From assembly GCA_009767595.1 (NCBI GenBank), contig VSDK01008873.1, forward strand, positions 388,321-452,320: a stretch of DNA of 64,000 bases, written 5' to 3'. Source of the stretch: Symbiodinium kawagutii (Eukaryota; Sar; Dinophyceae; Suessiales; Symbiodiniaceae). Numbering within the stretch: position 1 is the stretch's first letter; every line of letters starts with the position of its first letter. A program made the translations under genes and the position numbers. Positions 14,301 through 24,582 of the stretch are shown here, one piece after another. Under the pieces are notes generated by a model. That model was not told where the DNA came from. It did not search any database and was given only the letters and a program-made list of their open reading frames with translations.

Positions 14301-17300
14301 AGTGATCCTTTTTTGAGATGACTTGGTCGGTTTGATGACCGCCAAGTTTATCGTTGTGCGAGCAGTTGGTGGATGGTTGCTACCAAGACCTACCAAAGGT
14401 GGTTGGCTCATTTATTGGAACCTTGCATACTTCATTCTGGAACTGTGTTTGGACCGCCAAAAAAAAATAGATGAGCTGGAGTTCAACCTGGAAGTAGGAT
14501 GAGATGGGTAGTTTGTGCAAACAGTGATAAACAATAAGAAAAAAAGCAATACCTGGTCTTGGAAACTGAGTTCAACCTGTGAGAAGCTGCAGTTTGTGTA
14601 AATCCAGTGATTTTCCATCAGCGATGTGTGTCTTTTACTGACGATCACTGTAGTAGCTTTGATTGACCATCATTATTGGCACTATCAGCTGAACCTCCGG
14701 GATGGCGATGGAAAAAAACTATCAACCACTTCATTGGATTTGAGCCACATATCAACCACATGCATCCATTTCGCACCAACCCATTCGAGGTGAGCAAGCC
14801 AGCGCTGTTTGCCTCTCTGCAGAGATTGCCAACCTTATGGGTCTCGCAGCTGAAAAACGCAGTGACAGCTGGTGAACAGCTGCGCTGCCTAGCAATGGTT
14901 GACTAGCTCGTGGTTCTTAAGTTTTGATTTATCCCTGGTATTGACAAATGCTTGGTTGATTGACCAATAGTTTTCTTAGGGGTTATAACCACCAACCAGT
15001 TGACAGTCCGGACTTAGGATGAGTTCACCATTACCCAAGCACTATCAGGATGATACTGGGTGACAATCATGTAATCATGGAGGCTTAGCGATGGCCCGGT
15101 TAACCCCTGACGGTCAAAGTTGGTTAATTTGAATTGATAATGATGATTTGTAATCAATTGTGAAGAATGCTTTTACGACTGGTCGGACATGGTCGGACGA
15201 TGGTGAGTGATGGCAAAGAGTAGTCAATAAGCATGAATCAGCCTCCACATCTGGACATGTTGGTTTGTGTTCGTTTACTGATGTTTGACTATCAATGATT
15301 GACAAAGGTCAATATTGGCGAATATTTGCCATATTGGCTGTTATGAATGACAATAAACAACCCTATGGTCCAGCAAGAAGACAATCTAATTAAACAGGTA
15401 GGTTGCTACTAATTCAGCTCGGGTTTTTTGGGGAACAACCTCGTCATCACGGCTGTCATCATCATACTCATGAATGTTTACATCATGTCTACCACAATCG
15501 TCGACTATTTGTCATGCCAACCGAAAACATTACCAACGACTGCCAGGCACAAAACAAACAGAGAGCATAAGCTAGAACTGGCTGCTGGTTTCAAACATTT
15601 TCCTGGGCATTTACACGTAGTTGGTCGGTTGACTACTGTGCTATTTTCCAGAGGGGTTAGAACCACCAACCAGACAAGACTTTGCTGGGGATTTACTGGT
15701 TTGCAAAGGGAATACCCTAAGATGTCTACAGAATCCTCGAGTCAAATGATAGCGTGGGGAATTCATCCATAGCTGCGGGCACGTTGTAAAGATGTAAAGA
15801 TGTTTGCCTTTTTTAGGCCGATCGTTGGGCGGCTTATGAGCACACATGATGATTAAGCAAAGCTCATGAGTGACCATGGTGGTGCTGCCACCATAGAGAG
15901 AGTTGATCAGTTCTTGCTTAGCCCGGTCCAGCGGCTCATACTACAATTCATCATTAGATATACTAGATATCGTTATATAATTATGTTTGCTGGTCAATGG
16001 TTCGATTCTCCAGAGATCTCGAGCGGTTGATCCTTAAAGATGGATGAAAATGAATGGATTATGGCTGGTTACTTCATACTATCCAATTGGTCTCAATGAT
16101 CACGGCTGATCAACTATTGAATGATTATGATCAGTTCATCACCTGGTCCATTCATCGCATGGGACAACGGCAGTTCTCAATACTCAACCATCCAGTCACC
16201 ATCAAATTAAGATCAAATAGCTGTGAATTAACGATACTAACCAATAATCACCCATTCACCATAGCTAATCATCAAGGGTCTATTGGTCAACCCTCACAAA
16301 AACCAGTAGAGTAACAATCAAACACCAACTCTCAATCAATTTGACCATATCATCATTACTTCAGTACTTGATGTGTTTCAACAAAGCCAGATTAACATAA
16401 CTGGTGCATATTAACCCTACATTAACCAACATCACTTCATCATATATTACCCAATACAACTTAACAATATTAACATAATAACTTCATCAGATTAACATAA
16501 CCTAACAGATCAATCCACATAACTTAATCATAACTTAATCATACCTTAATCATAAAATAGGTTCAAACTGAAACATATTAACATATGACATATGAACCAT
16601 ATAGTCAGATCAACCCACTTAATCATACCAACTAACACATATTAACCCCACCAGTTTTCACCCGGGACTTCCTCCAGCCAAGGCAACAAGGGCAAGGCCT
16701 TGGAGCTGGCGAACCGCGCGCTGGACCTGGCGCGCCGGGCGGAGGATGGCCAGGTGGAAGGCCGAGTGCTGGGCGTCATGGAACTCATCAAGGGCCACCT
16801 GGCGGCGGGAGCGGTGGATGGTGGGTGGGGGTGGGGGGGGTGACCTGGGGATGGTTGGTGGGTTGGTGGGATGTGGGGGTGGGCTGGGATGGTTGGATGG
16901 GATGGGATGGGGATGAGACGGATGGTTGAGGTTAGTAGTAGTTGAGGTTGGATGAGGTTTTCAGTGGTTGAGTGGATGAGGATGGTACTGGACTTGGATG
17001 TTGATCGATTATGGTTGGTGTAGGTTGGTGAACGGGCTATAATGCTTATTGATTGTGGCTGGTGCCTGCCCTGGTCATCGTGAACGGTGCAGTGATCAGG
17101 CTGGGTGGAATGCTGATCCCGTTTAGGAATGGCCAGATGCCACTAAGATGGCTGATGTTAGTGAGTCATGATTGACAATTATGATCAGTTCTTGGTGCAG
17201 AAGCCATGCTGCCAAGCAGGGTGCACTGATGCCAATGATCAATGTGTGCTAACAATGTCTGGGTTTTTTGGGGGATAAGGCAGGTCGATTTTCCCACCAT

Positions 17301-20300
17301 TTCTGAGATCCTGGTCATCTCCAGTTCGGTCCAGCCGGTGACCGAATTTCCGCGATGAGGGTCCCACCATGCAGGTCCATGACTCAGCTAGTCCCACTGA
17401 TGTGAATCGTTCACGACAGGTGGCTGACAGCCACAGTGTCTTAGATGTTGACCATAAGCACCAAAAATTGATCTGTACCCATGTTGCCGTATATGTTTCC
17501 CATTCCATCTTAGAGCTTTAATCTTTTATGGGGATGGATTTACGATATACCCACTGAAACCATCAAGTTTTAGCAGGGGATCGCCACCAAGTCAACCGTG
17601 ATCACCTGCTGGAAAGGCCAAAACTGGCCAGGCATTGTGAGGCATAAGCTGTTTCACAACTCAGCTATTTCAATCCTTCTTTGGGCCAGATGGGCAGATT
17701 TCAGCCAGCCTGGCGCAGTCATATCCTTTCTTTGCCCTCATAGTTGCCACCCAAGATGGAAACCAGTCTTGCTAGAACCCTACCTATGGAGTTGCTTTTG
17801 GGCGTCATCCCCTGTGATTAAATGACCTATATTCACACCACTATTGCTGTGTACACTTTGGCTATAGGGCCAACCAGCTATAGTTTTTGTCACTGCCAAT
17901 GAAAAGCCATGTACCATCAACCATGTCTCACATTTTGCATACACATATGTTTGCTAGACAAATTACACGGGTTTGTTTATTCGTCAACCTCGCCGTGTTT
18001 GGTTGTGCGTTGTCGCTTTTCAACCTGTGCAATTAACCATTGCTTAACCATCATCAACCATCATTTTTGACAATCGCTGGCCACTATTAACCAGAAGTAA
18101 CAACAATTCACGCTTGAAATATGTTAGAAGGCAAAATCAAAAAGAATTTAATCAACAATGTTACAGTATTTGTCAACCGCTGTCGGCTTGAAACCATAAA
18201 CACCAAAACATTAGCCACAAATATACCTTGACTAAACATGAATCATCATTGTGATGCCAACACCTTGGTGGTGGATGTTTAACATGGCCATGGAGAAACC
18301 ATGGTGGTTTTCAAGTATCAACTTGAACCATTGCTGTTCCACCACCCACTTGGATGATCTTGGATGATTATCCCGTTGAATTCTTTGGTGAGTGGCTAGC
18401 CCATGGTTGATGAGTAGTAATCAAGTCCATTTCCCTGACTCACTACCCTAAGCGTTTGGCAATCATGCTTAATTCCCGTATTTATCAATGGTATAATCCA
18501 CAAAAAGGGTAGTTACGACCCACAGTAGCAAACTTAACTGAGGACATAACTGGGATATAATCCTGGTGCATCCTCCCTGCGGTGGCTGGATGTACCTTCC
18601 TATAACCATGCTTACACCGGTGCCGTGGCCCAGGTGTGCAGAAGCAGGTGCAGCAAGAGATCCCGGATCAGATGTTTGCCACGCCCGATGCCGCCGTGCC
18701 GGGACCTGTGTCGGCTGCGGCGGCAGTGCCCAAGGGGCTGGACCCGATGGCAGTGCAGCAGAAGCTGATGCACGTGGTGGAGCAGGCGCCCAACAAAAGA
18801 GGGGTTGGACTTGGACCAAAGATGTTTATTGTAACAAAAATTCATTAAATTGATGATTGCTAAAGATGTTTAATGAGAATTCATTAGATTAATGATAGCC
18901 AAAGATGTTCAATAGATTTCGGAGAATTCAATCTACGGTTTTTGCTAATAAGAATTCATAGAAGCTAGTTTAAATTGACGTGGTAGGTAGTGAAATGTCG
19001 GGGTTTTTGAATGGTGCATGAATGGAGGAGATAGGAGCTAATTTAAGCCATTTCACGACTATTTTGGCCACCCTGGGGGTCCGCAGTTGATACGATTGCT
19101 GGGTTTAAGGCCACAGTCATCAAGAGCATTGTTCTTGGCAAAAACTTGGCTTCATAGGTAGTGACGAGAGTGTTTAGCATCAGTTGCGGTTACTTGTACT
19201 ACGAACTATTATGATTGATAATTGCTTGCACTGTGAAATGTGATGAATGATATTGACATGTTTCATAGTGATCCACGATTTGTTCAATGCCAGGGAAACA
19301 CAAAAAAAAAAGAAACCAATGATTTTGACAACCCTTGGTAAAGGCTTGCCGACTGGCATAGCTGGTTGCTTTCCCCGTGCTCCGACTTAGCTGGCGAAGC
19401 AGCTGCTGATTTTACTATAGCACCGTGACAGATGTGGAATGAATAGTGAAGACCACTGCATTTTTACCCTTTGGCAAGCTGTACACCCTGCAAGCGCAGA
19501 GTCCAGAACCTTACAGATGGGTTTGCCGAGAGCAAATTGCACGCGTGAGCTTCCAGGTTGGCTTTTCAGTGACCCTAATTTTACCTCGGGATCATTTTCT
19601 GATTATGGCTCCACCCTAATCAAGAATTGATCCAATTTGCTCACCTGGTCCAGAAGTTCACCCCGCGGTGAGCCCACCACCAGTTTGCTGGTCTCGTTTG
19701 CTCGTTGATGGTTGGTCAGCTGGCCGAATAGCTACCATTAGCAACCGGGAACAGCCAAGAGTCGGATTATAATTGACCAACTCGTATAGACCAGGTTGTG
19801 TCTCATATTGTTTCATTGCTTGTTGGAATTTGCTTGGAGTAAAGCCGACCAGCCACCATTCTACAGCAGCTTAGCTAACTTTGAAGCTGCGGCCAAAATT
19901 GTCAAACCACAGTTTTTCCGAAAACCAACATTTTTCTAGTTGTAATCACTTGGGACCTTCGATTGTCGGGGTGATTGTACTGGCCTAGTTGTGCCGCTGA
20001 CTGATGACACCCACATCGGATTCCATGGATGCCACCAGAAATGTCTCAGGTCTCAGGTGGAGGCGAGGAGGTACATTTGGATACTCCCCTCATGGAGTCT
20101 GGCAGCTTGGAAGAAGGAAATGCTGGAGAGAGCGGGGATACTATGCGGCTATGGGTCAATATTAACCAACCAATTGATGGGGGATAACCACCGACAATAA
20201 TAGGGAAAAATCGGGAAAACAAAGGTTTATGATAGGAAAACCAAGGGCAATTACAGGGATTTGACCCACAGCCATGCCAACAAAAGTGGATGATATACCA

Positions 20301-22718
20301 ACAATATGGTAGTTTATGGCGGTTATGGTAGGGGATATATGGGCATTTCTAAAGTCATAACCCCCAATCATCATCCAGTTTGTTCGCCATTGATAGCAAT
20401 CAACCAACCATAACTTTGGTATGGCTTGAGAAACGCCCAAATGGCGGTCAGCCACAGAGATACACTGCAATCGTGGAGATGGTTCGAGATGGTAAAACCA
20501 TAATTCACCAACTTATAATTTGCCACCCTTATTTATAACTTGGTTGTCATTCATTGGCCTTGTAGTCGGATTTACCTAGGTTTTCGTTGTTCACCATGAG
20601 TCATCGTATTCACAGATGCTAGCGGCCTTCATTTACTATACCTTCAAGCATTGTAATAATCGTCAACGAAACTATGCCATCAATCGCTAATCATTATCTC
20701 CACCATCAATCATTAATCTTCCAATATCTTTAACATCTTTAATCATCAGTAGTTATATTTCATTAAGCATCTGCAATCATGATTAATCATCATTAATCAT
20801 CATTAATTGATCATTATAAATCACAGTTAAACATCATCAATCATCGTTAATCATTAGTGAATCATTCACCAAAACCCATCATTTCTGCGTCTCCTGGAAC
20901 TCATGGATGCTACCATCGTTTTCTCCTGGAACTCATGGATATTACCATTTAATCATCATCAAGCATCATTAATCATTCACTAAAGGCTAAAACCTATCAT
21001 TTCTCCTGGGATTCATGGATGTTAGGTACCATAAATCGTTGAAATCAACCTGCGCCCAGCTGAGGCTTGGATTCTCTCTCAGCTGTGGCCTTCCGAAACG
21101 AACTGGCCAGACAGTTCGAAGGCATTGGCGCACTGCCTGCTGCCTTGATGTTCCTTGGTGAGAAACTGTCACATGCATCTGGTGCATGTGAGAGTCGCCT
21201 CGTGCAGCTGCGATTTTTGGTTGTTGTTCATTTGTTTTCTGTTTTGTTTTGATGTTTCATTGTTAGCGAACGTGTTGTTGGGTGATTTCGAAGGTTGTTG
21301 TGTGTTTGTGACGTTTGCTTTTGTTTTTTTCCTGTTGCAGTTTCTTGCTCTTCCTTTTTGGGGTCATTACTATTGTGTGGTTGGTAGTTGTTACGCTTCA
21401 TGTCTATAGTGTGGTTGGAACTTCCCGGATGGGTAGAGCTCACCACCCTTTCTCTCAACATCAAGCGGTGATTGGCTGCCGTTGGCTGAACTGTTGCTGG
21501 CGGTTGCCGAGCTGGTTGATCCATGGGCTATTGTACCACACTAATGGCAACTTACCGCAGTGTTTGATTCTAACATATTTCTCATGGATTCTATTGTGTC
21601 AATAGTGATCTTTGGATGATCCCAATGCTACAAGGATTGTGATGAATTGTTCCTGTATGCTTAACGATGCTAAACAATGCCAATCATGGCTGATACTGAC
21701 GTCAAGACTGGCTAATAAAGTGTTTCAGACTGGTTGGCACTGCGTGCAATGTTGTATGGGAATTGTTGGCACTAGGAATGATGTGATTATAGTAGATGTT
21801 AAGAGTGTTTGGACTCATGCTTGTCAAGGGCTGGTTATTAAATGTCAAATTCATGCAATTGTTTAATATATTCATTAGGTGGCTTTAAGCGCGTTGTTAT
21901 TTTCGCAGTATTTGGGAGCGTTGGTTGGCAAGCACGTTTTGGAGATGGGACAACAAACCGAGAACCAATAATGATCATCATTGATCATGAAAATCCAAAC
22001 CCTCCCCCCCACTGCCCACCCTCCAAAGCCGTGCGAGCCTTTCTCCAGCCTTATTTAGGCTGCTTGGTTAGCTTAACCAGTTTAATGAACCATCATTAAC
22101 CACTACTTAACCATGGTTCTAGCCACCAGTCACGGTTCATTTGGGTGTGCAACTCAGACACAAACCGCACGGAGCTGCAGGTTCGACTATCCGAGCGCGC
22201 GCGCCATCGCAGATCACTTGGTGGATCGAAGCAAGGGTTTGGCATGAGCGCTGGCGCCGTTGGCCCCAAACCTTGCTGCGAATGATGGCTTTGAACAGCG
22301 ACCAAGAAATGAAAACCATGCAATAAAGATACGTGAACCTATTAGGGGGGTTCTAAAAATGGGGAGCCCAAAAATGGCCAGCTTATACCTATAAACAACT
22401 AATACAGGATGATTTGGGGGTACCCCTATTTTGAGAAACACCCATTATATAGCCTATTATAGCCTATCATATAGCAAAAAATAAGTAAATAGCCCATTAT
22501 AGCCCCAAAAATACTGAACCTATTGCCCTCATATAGCTACAGTGTATTTGTGACGACCTATGATGGCCTGTTTCTTTATTCATTGTGGCTGTGATTGTTT
22601 GGACTTGTCTTAGTTGTTTGCGTTGCATCGTGACTTCGCACCGCCGTTGCAACCTCGAGCCGTGGCGGTTTGCGATTTCGCCAACCGCAGCCTTGGTCTC
22701 TTCCAGCGCGGGGGAAAA
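608..22718 (+). CDS. Multi-exon tetratricopeptide-repeat (TPR) protein gene, partial
   Basis: Gene model assembled by eye: 18 exons of 36-151 nt, 1467 nt in total (489 codons), spread over 22.1 kb, so about 93% is intron. Each exon gives Ala/Leu-rich amphipathic helices with TPR spacing, for example AEEARALCRW, LAVAHLAKG and ALELANRALDLA, and helix A/helix B pairs continue across introns. Phases agree at every junction when acceptors are AG and donors are GT (6), GC (6) or GA (5). TPR arrays are protein-interaction scaffolds; no catalytic domain is visible and the partner cannot be told. The start codon and the stop codon are not seen: the gene probably begins left of the window or in its first 600 bases, and continues past 22.7 kb. 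The TPR assignment is strong, the exact boundaries less so. MalT-like or kinesin-light-chain-like TPR proteins are alternatives for the subfamily. Confidence 0.72.
1422..2090 (+). CDS. Hypothetical protein ORF inside TPR intron 1
   Basis: Uninterrupted 222-codon ORF from ATG to TAA, the longest in the window and on the strand of the host gene. The product is mixed alpha/polar, with a basic segment (NINKHIKKLFGG, about residues 69-80), a CGC pair near residue 117 and a Cys/His cluster CPCPHGEWPIFC at about residues 190-201 that could bind a metal. I do not recognise the family. The frame is interrupted neither by simple repeats nor by stops, unlike the surrounding intron. It could be a retrocopy of a processed gene, a nested gene, or chance. 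Confidence 0.4.
   Translation: MEEGQRLLHMKPEFLVMDRSELQTPGNFSTEAYKAGFTIMLANFRENQLAASVSAFKLLRNKDPRSWKNINKHIKKLFGGAASSNFIRRQYIDGVNAAQQNGFLILPCNFETIVANTCGCVRPALSVLATEKPKDCREDPGTIDETNKTLEASVSPRLAAKVRKSLQGTAYEWMLNFEAKDWPKDVALQCPCPHGEWPIFCKPKRFALASASTWMQLGQKLR
2238..2335. repeat. CTACTGCTG trinucleotide-type repeat
   Basis: Degenerate CTACTGCTA/GCTGCTGCT run in TPR intron 1, after the 222-codon ORF. Confidence 0.85.
2582..2617 (+). CDS. TPR gene exon 2 (micro-exon)
   Basis: 36 nt, 12 codons: DKKAEVLATVAL. The acceptor is CTCCAG and the donor is GT (CCCTA|GTCACT). It supplies the start of helix A of the TPR completed by exon 3. The acceptor context CCAGGACA repeats the donor context of exon 1, so the exact junction is ambiguous by a few bases. 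Confidence 0.58.
3405..3497 (+). CDS. TPR gene exon 3
   Basis: 31 codons after the acceptor CATAG. It reads VHAQLADSKHDEALNAAQDA and then LLVAQETEDRT, the end of helix A plus a full helix B with the Ala pattern of TPRs. The donor used is GA (GGACG|GACCGG); no in-phase GT donor is close by. Confidence 0.68.
5176..5218 (+). CDS. TPR gene exon 4
   Basis: 43 nt after the acceptor TTGCAG, encoding VAALTAICKANGAK plus one base. It is a TPR helix A ending at the turn. The donor is GC (CCAAGG|GCGAAC). The donor side and the acceptor side of this intron share the motif CCAAGG.C.AAC. Confidence 0.62.
5303..5320. repeat. (GA)n microsatellite
   Basis: Nine GA dinucleotides just after TPR exon 4. Confidence 0.85.
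6301..6368 (+). CDS. TPR gene exon 5
   Basis: 68 nt after TTCCAAG. The first two bases complete a Gly codon begun in exon 4, followed by KLFEAKTLLLEAGRVALG and ARWA, a TPR helix B. The donor is GT (GGGCG|GTGACT). The phase match with exons 4 and 6 is exact. Confidence 0.65.
7308..7375. repeat. 11-bp tandem CAACCATCAGC
   Basis: Five to six near-perfect copies of CAACCATCAGC, with CAACCTCCAGC variants in front, in the intron before TPR exon 6. Confidence 0.88.
7530..7658 (+). CDS. TPR gene exon 6
   Basis: 43 codons after CCCCAG: starts LRQAGDKRGAASTALDLA, then SAQLLHSQPDEAMASAEE and ARALCRW. It is a full TPR with strongly GC-rich third positions. The donor is taken as GC (GCTGG|GCGAAC). Reading on instead runs into a G/C-only stretch (about 7670-7730) with a GT at 7729, an alternative exon end that would add a Gly/Pro tail. 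Confidence 0.68.
7670..7728. repeat. G/C-only homopolymer runs after TPR exon 6
   Basis: Alternating runs of 4-7 G and 3-4 C, self-complementary (GGGGCCCC type), immediately after exon 6 and before a GGTT microsatellite (7735-7757). It could form a stable hairpin in RNA next to a non-GT donor. Confidence 0.8.
8343..8397. repeat. (TTG)18 microsatellite
   Basis: Uninterrupted TTG/GTT repeat. The antisense frame gives poly-Asn, considered non-coding. Confidence 0.95.
9417..9483 (+). CDS. TPR gene exon 7
   Basis: 67 nt after GGCAAG, encoding EVDYKKGLADAYRKLAVAHL and AK plus one base. It is TPR helix A. The donor is GC (CCAAAG|GCCGGG). An acceptor five bases earlier (TTAAG, 9411) is possible but out of phase with exon 6. 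Confidence 0.62.
10061..10122 (+). CDS. TPR gene exon 8
   Basis: 62 nt after CTTGAG. It completes a Gly codon from exon 7, then DEQEAIKQALLAKKYCKAIE, a TPR helix B. The donor is GC (TTGAG|GCCCCA), phase 0 into exon 9. Confidence 0.6.
11000..11094 (+). mobile_element. Family A short inverted-repeat element A1
   Basis: About 95 bp. The left end is CTGGTGCTTTGAAACATTTT; the internal GGTTGGTTGACGC and right end CAACCACCAGCCAG match the family. The ends are imperfect inverted repeats. In TPR intron 8. Confidence 0.6.
11144..11253 (+). mobile_element. Family A element A2
   Basis: 110 bp, left TTGGTTGGTGGTGTGATTG, internal GGTTGGTTGACTTGCGCATA, right CACCACCAACCAG. Ends 31 nt before TPR exon 9. 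It follows A1 in direct orientation. Confidence 0.7.
11285..11377 (+). CDS. TPR gene exon 9
   Basis: 31 codons after GGCCAG: DVRGETALLHFLASTSLQQG then DKKGQEAQQFQ. It is helix A, a turn with the common GD pair, and the start of helix B. The donor is GT (TTCCAG|GTTCGG). A family A element ends 31 nt before the exon. Confidence 0.66.
11701..11736 (+). CDS. TPR gene exon 10 (tentative micro-exon)
   Basis: 12 codons after GGCTAG: AKKQQDSRQGIE, with a GC donor (ATCGAG|GCCAAC). It would finish the helix begun in exon 9 and keeps phase 0, but it is short and less TPR-like, so it is the weakest member of the chain. Confidence 0.35.
13027..13122 (+). CDS. TPR gene exon 11
   Basis: 32 codons after GGACAG: HRNSAHLAVKRAREAMAFAK then RNADVYAEAEAL. 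It covers helix B of one repeat, the turn and helix A of the next. The donor is GT (CCCTC|GTGCCG). Very GC-rich compared with the flanking intron. Confidence 0.66.
13765..13872 (+). CDS. TPR gene exon 12
   Basis: 36 codons after TTTGAG: AHLAHALAILNRGQEGMANC then KRAEDLFREVGAVSDL. It is one complete TPR with a clear inter-helix Gly. The donor is taken as GA (ACTTG|GAGTGA) in phase 0. A GT two bases later (TTGGA|GTGATG) is the alternative but changes phase. Confidence 0.67.
14795..14867 (+). CDS. TPR gene exon 13
   Basis: 73 nt after GTGAG: QASAVCLSAEIANLMGLAAE then KRSD plus one base. Helix B and helix A of neighbouring repeats. The donor is GC (GTGACA|GCTGGT), which keeps the phase into exon 14; a GT at 14872 does not. 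Confidence 0.58.
14903..14999 (+). mobile_element. Family A element A3
   Basis: 97 bp, left CTAGCTCGTGGTTCTTAAG, internal GGTTGATTGACCAATAG, right AACCACCAACCAG. Begins 36 nt after TPR exon 13. Confidence 0.55.
15578..15673 (+). mobile_element. Family A element A4
   Basis: 96 bp, left CTGGCTGCTGGTTTCAAAC, internal GGTCGGTTGACTACTG, right AACCACCAACCAG. Same orientation as A1-A3. Confidence 0.6.
16683..16813 (+). CDS. TPR gene exon 14
   Basis: 131 nt after GCCAAG. Two bases complete a Ser codon, then NKGKALELANRALDLARRAE, DGQVEGRVLG and VMELIKGHLAAGA. It is helix B plus a full helix A, almost pure G/C at third positions. The donor is GT (GAGCG|GTGGAT). A long GGTTG/GGATG-rich stretch follows at once. 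Confidence 0.68.
18648..18798 (+). CDS. TPR gene exon 15, Ala/Pro linker
   Basis: 151 nt after AAGCAG. It starts VQQEIPDQMFATPDAAVPGP, then an Ala/Val/Pro-rich linker and LDPMAVQQKLMHVVEQAPNK. It is not a TPR but a low-complexity linker followed by one helix. An in-frame acceptor six bases earlier (18642) is equally possible. The donor is GA (ACAAAA|GAGGGG) for phase 1; a GT at 18804 is the alternative. Confidence 0.6.
20341..20440. mobile_element. Family B inverted-repeat element B8
   Basis: 100 bp. Left GGGCATTTCTAAAGTCATAA then CCCCCAATCATC; right ATGGCTTGAGAAACGCCC. The ends are inverted repeats of the family type GGGCGTTTCTCAA. Confidence 0.55.
21083..21159 (+). CDS. TPR gene exon 16
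   Basis: 77 nt after TCTCAG. It encodes VAFRNELARQFEGIGALPAA then LMFLG, TPR helix A and the start of helix B. The GA donor (CTTGGT|GAGAAA) keeps phase 0; a GT two bases earlier (CTTG|GTGAGA) looks canonical but shifts the phase into exon 17. Confidence 0.6.
22181..22220 (+). CDS. TPR gene exon 17 (micro-exon)
   Basis: 40 nt after CTGCAG: VRLSERARHRRSL plus one base, the end of helix B and the turn. The donor is GT (ACTTG|GTGGAT). The frame was chosen because it joins exons 16 and 18 in phase; the other frames also stay open here. Confidence 0.45.
22345..22444. mobile_element. Family B element B1
   Basis: 100 bp. The right end is perfect for the family (GATGATTTGGGGGTACCCCT then ATTTTGAGAAACACCC); the left end is degraded. 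Between TPR exons 17 and 18. Confidence 0.6.
22660..22718 (+). CDS. TPR gene exon 18
   Basis: Starts after CTCGAG, completes an Ala codon, then VAVCDFANRSLGLFQRGGK, another TPR helix A and turn. The 3' end is uncertain: a GC donor at 22719 is assumed, and the frame stays open to about 22770. No later TPR exon was identified with confidence. Confidence 0.55.
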
Positions 22719-22729
22719 GCAACCTGGAG

Positions 22730-24250
22730 GGCGCCCCACCTATCTTGTCCCGGTGGCCAATAGGAATGGTTGGATAGGCGTGCCCCCGCTAACAATAAGA
22801 AGAAGTAGTAAGGGACCAAGTAATGGCACATGATGACACAAGCAGTTTAATGGCAGAAGAATTGGAACCATGAATGGAAGACAACAATGAGTAGTTACTT
22901 AGTTGAACAGGTCATGGGATAAGTCAATAGGATGCTAAATCCAAGCGGTTGGGGTGATTTCAGCTGTGGTGCGAGATTTCTTCCATCAACAAAAGCATAA
23001 CCGGCAACAAGAATCGGAAGGTTGGTACCTGGTGCGGGTCAGGTTTAAGCACTAGGCAGGTGCCGTCTGGGTCATCGGCCTCATGGGAGGGCCTCCTGGT
23101 TGATTGGAAGAACCAGTTTCCACCGTCAATGGCAGAAGTCAGCTGTGGCAGAGGTGTCGCCAGGAGGATGCGACATGGCTTCAATAACTTCAAGATCTTG
23201 GCTCCTACATCAGGAAAAAAATGAAGTAGTTTCAGTTTGGCAGTCCAAGATTATTACAATGTTTGTAGCAGGATGTGTGGCGATACGCAAGGTAGGTGAT
23301 AAACATTAATAAGCCAGCATGGATGATCATGAGGCTATTTAGATATTTAGTCTGTCGCTGACTGCTAAGCAAGATATTATCATCCCAATCTTAGAGTCTG
23401 AAATGTGAGTTTTAGCAAGGTGGCACACCCCAAGAGGGAAGAGTGGCCCCGGAATAGTATCTCTACAATGCATTTTGTCCTGTCAATGGCAATGTGACTT
23501 TGCACATCCACTGCCTCAACCAGCCAATGGCATCTACTGGCCAATTTGTGACTCAGACTCTACCCCCATGATGACTATATTGACGATGCGGTTGAAAATA
23601 AGAATGATGATACAAAGAGTAGATGACGATGTTGTTCACTCCTTTACATGATAATTACTGAATGATAATGCGCAAAGATCCCGCGTTTTTCTACAAACAA
23701 AACATTGAAAACCCACAATGATCATCACAATGATCATCACAATGATCATCACAATGATCATCACAATGTATCCAGGTCCTTTCAAAACCCGGGTCTTTGT
23801 CCCACATGATCAGCCGCTCACCCTGTCAGGTGTGACCTGCCTGGTCTTTGTTCCGGCGGCTCATGGACAGCCTCCCTGTTTGTTGGTTGGGACTCAGGGG
23901 CGGAGAGGGGGATGGGGTGTGCGGTAGCGACAGCAACACCTGTTCATTTTAATGCTTTATAGTAGGTGAGACTACGAGTTGGTAAAAACCAGTTGTGCAG
24001 GTGAGATTACACATGCGAAATTACCAATGGTTAGCTGCACCCTCAAGAATGGCCTACAAGCTTTTTATCCACAGTGAGTGCATGTTGCAAGGTTCCCGGG
24101 GGTTGCATATCCGAGTAACTGGTGGAGAAGTCGCAGCAACTGTTAAGCATGGTCGTTTTTGGTTTGTGATCGTTGTTGCGCGACTTATGATGGATACAGA
24201 TTTTTCGTTGATGTGTGTGTGTGTGTGTCTGCGTTTGGGTTTGGAATGGC
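22730..24250. other. No supported gene; possible weak exon near 23130
   Basis: Intron or intergenic DNA. The only faint coding signal is around 23125-23160 (SAVAEVSPGG between AG and GT), too short to annotate as an exon. Confidence 0.4.
23717..23768. repeat. 12-bp tandem AATGATCATCAC
   Basis: Four perfect copies and a partial one, each with the palindrome TGATCA. Confidence 0.95.
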
Positions 24251-24255
24251 AAGAC

Positions 24256-24582
24256 TTGTTCCCTCCAGCCTTAACGTTCGCCCCGCCACATAAAGCGCCA
24301 CTGCAATGGAGCATGTTGTACAAGGTCGAGATGGCTTGGACAAGTTGCGAAAACACTGGCTATACGCAGTGATCTATGGTTTAGGGTTTTAGGGTTTTGG
24401 TTTTAGGGTTTTAGGGTTTTAGGGTTTTGGTTTTGGGGTTTTAGGGTTTTGGTTTTAGGGTTTTAGGGTTTGAGGTTTAGGGTTTGATAACTCAGAAGTC
24501 AAAAAACAATGGCGCTGTGCAGGAATTTGAGCGTTGGGAAATGTTCTCAGACCCATGCGGGGCAAACCCTAAGGCTCGGTCG
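24256..24582 (+). repeat. Tandem duplication, copy 1 (327 bp)
   Basis: Contains a unique 110-bp start (TTGTTCCCTCCAGCC...), a 115-bp block of TTTAGGG/TTTTAGGG/TTTTGG repeats resembling degenerate telomere sequence, and a unique 95-bp end. Copy 2 follows with no spacer and no difference that I could find by eye. Confidence 0.95.
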
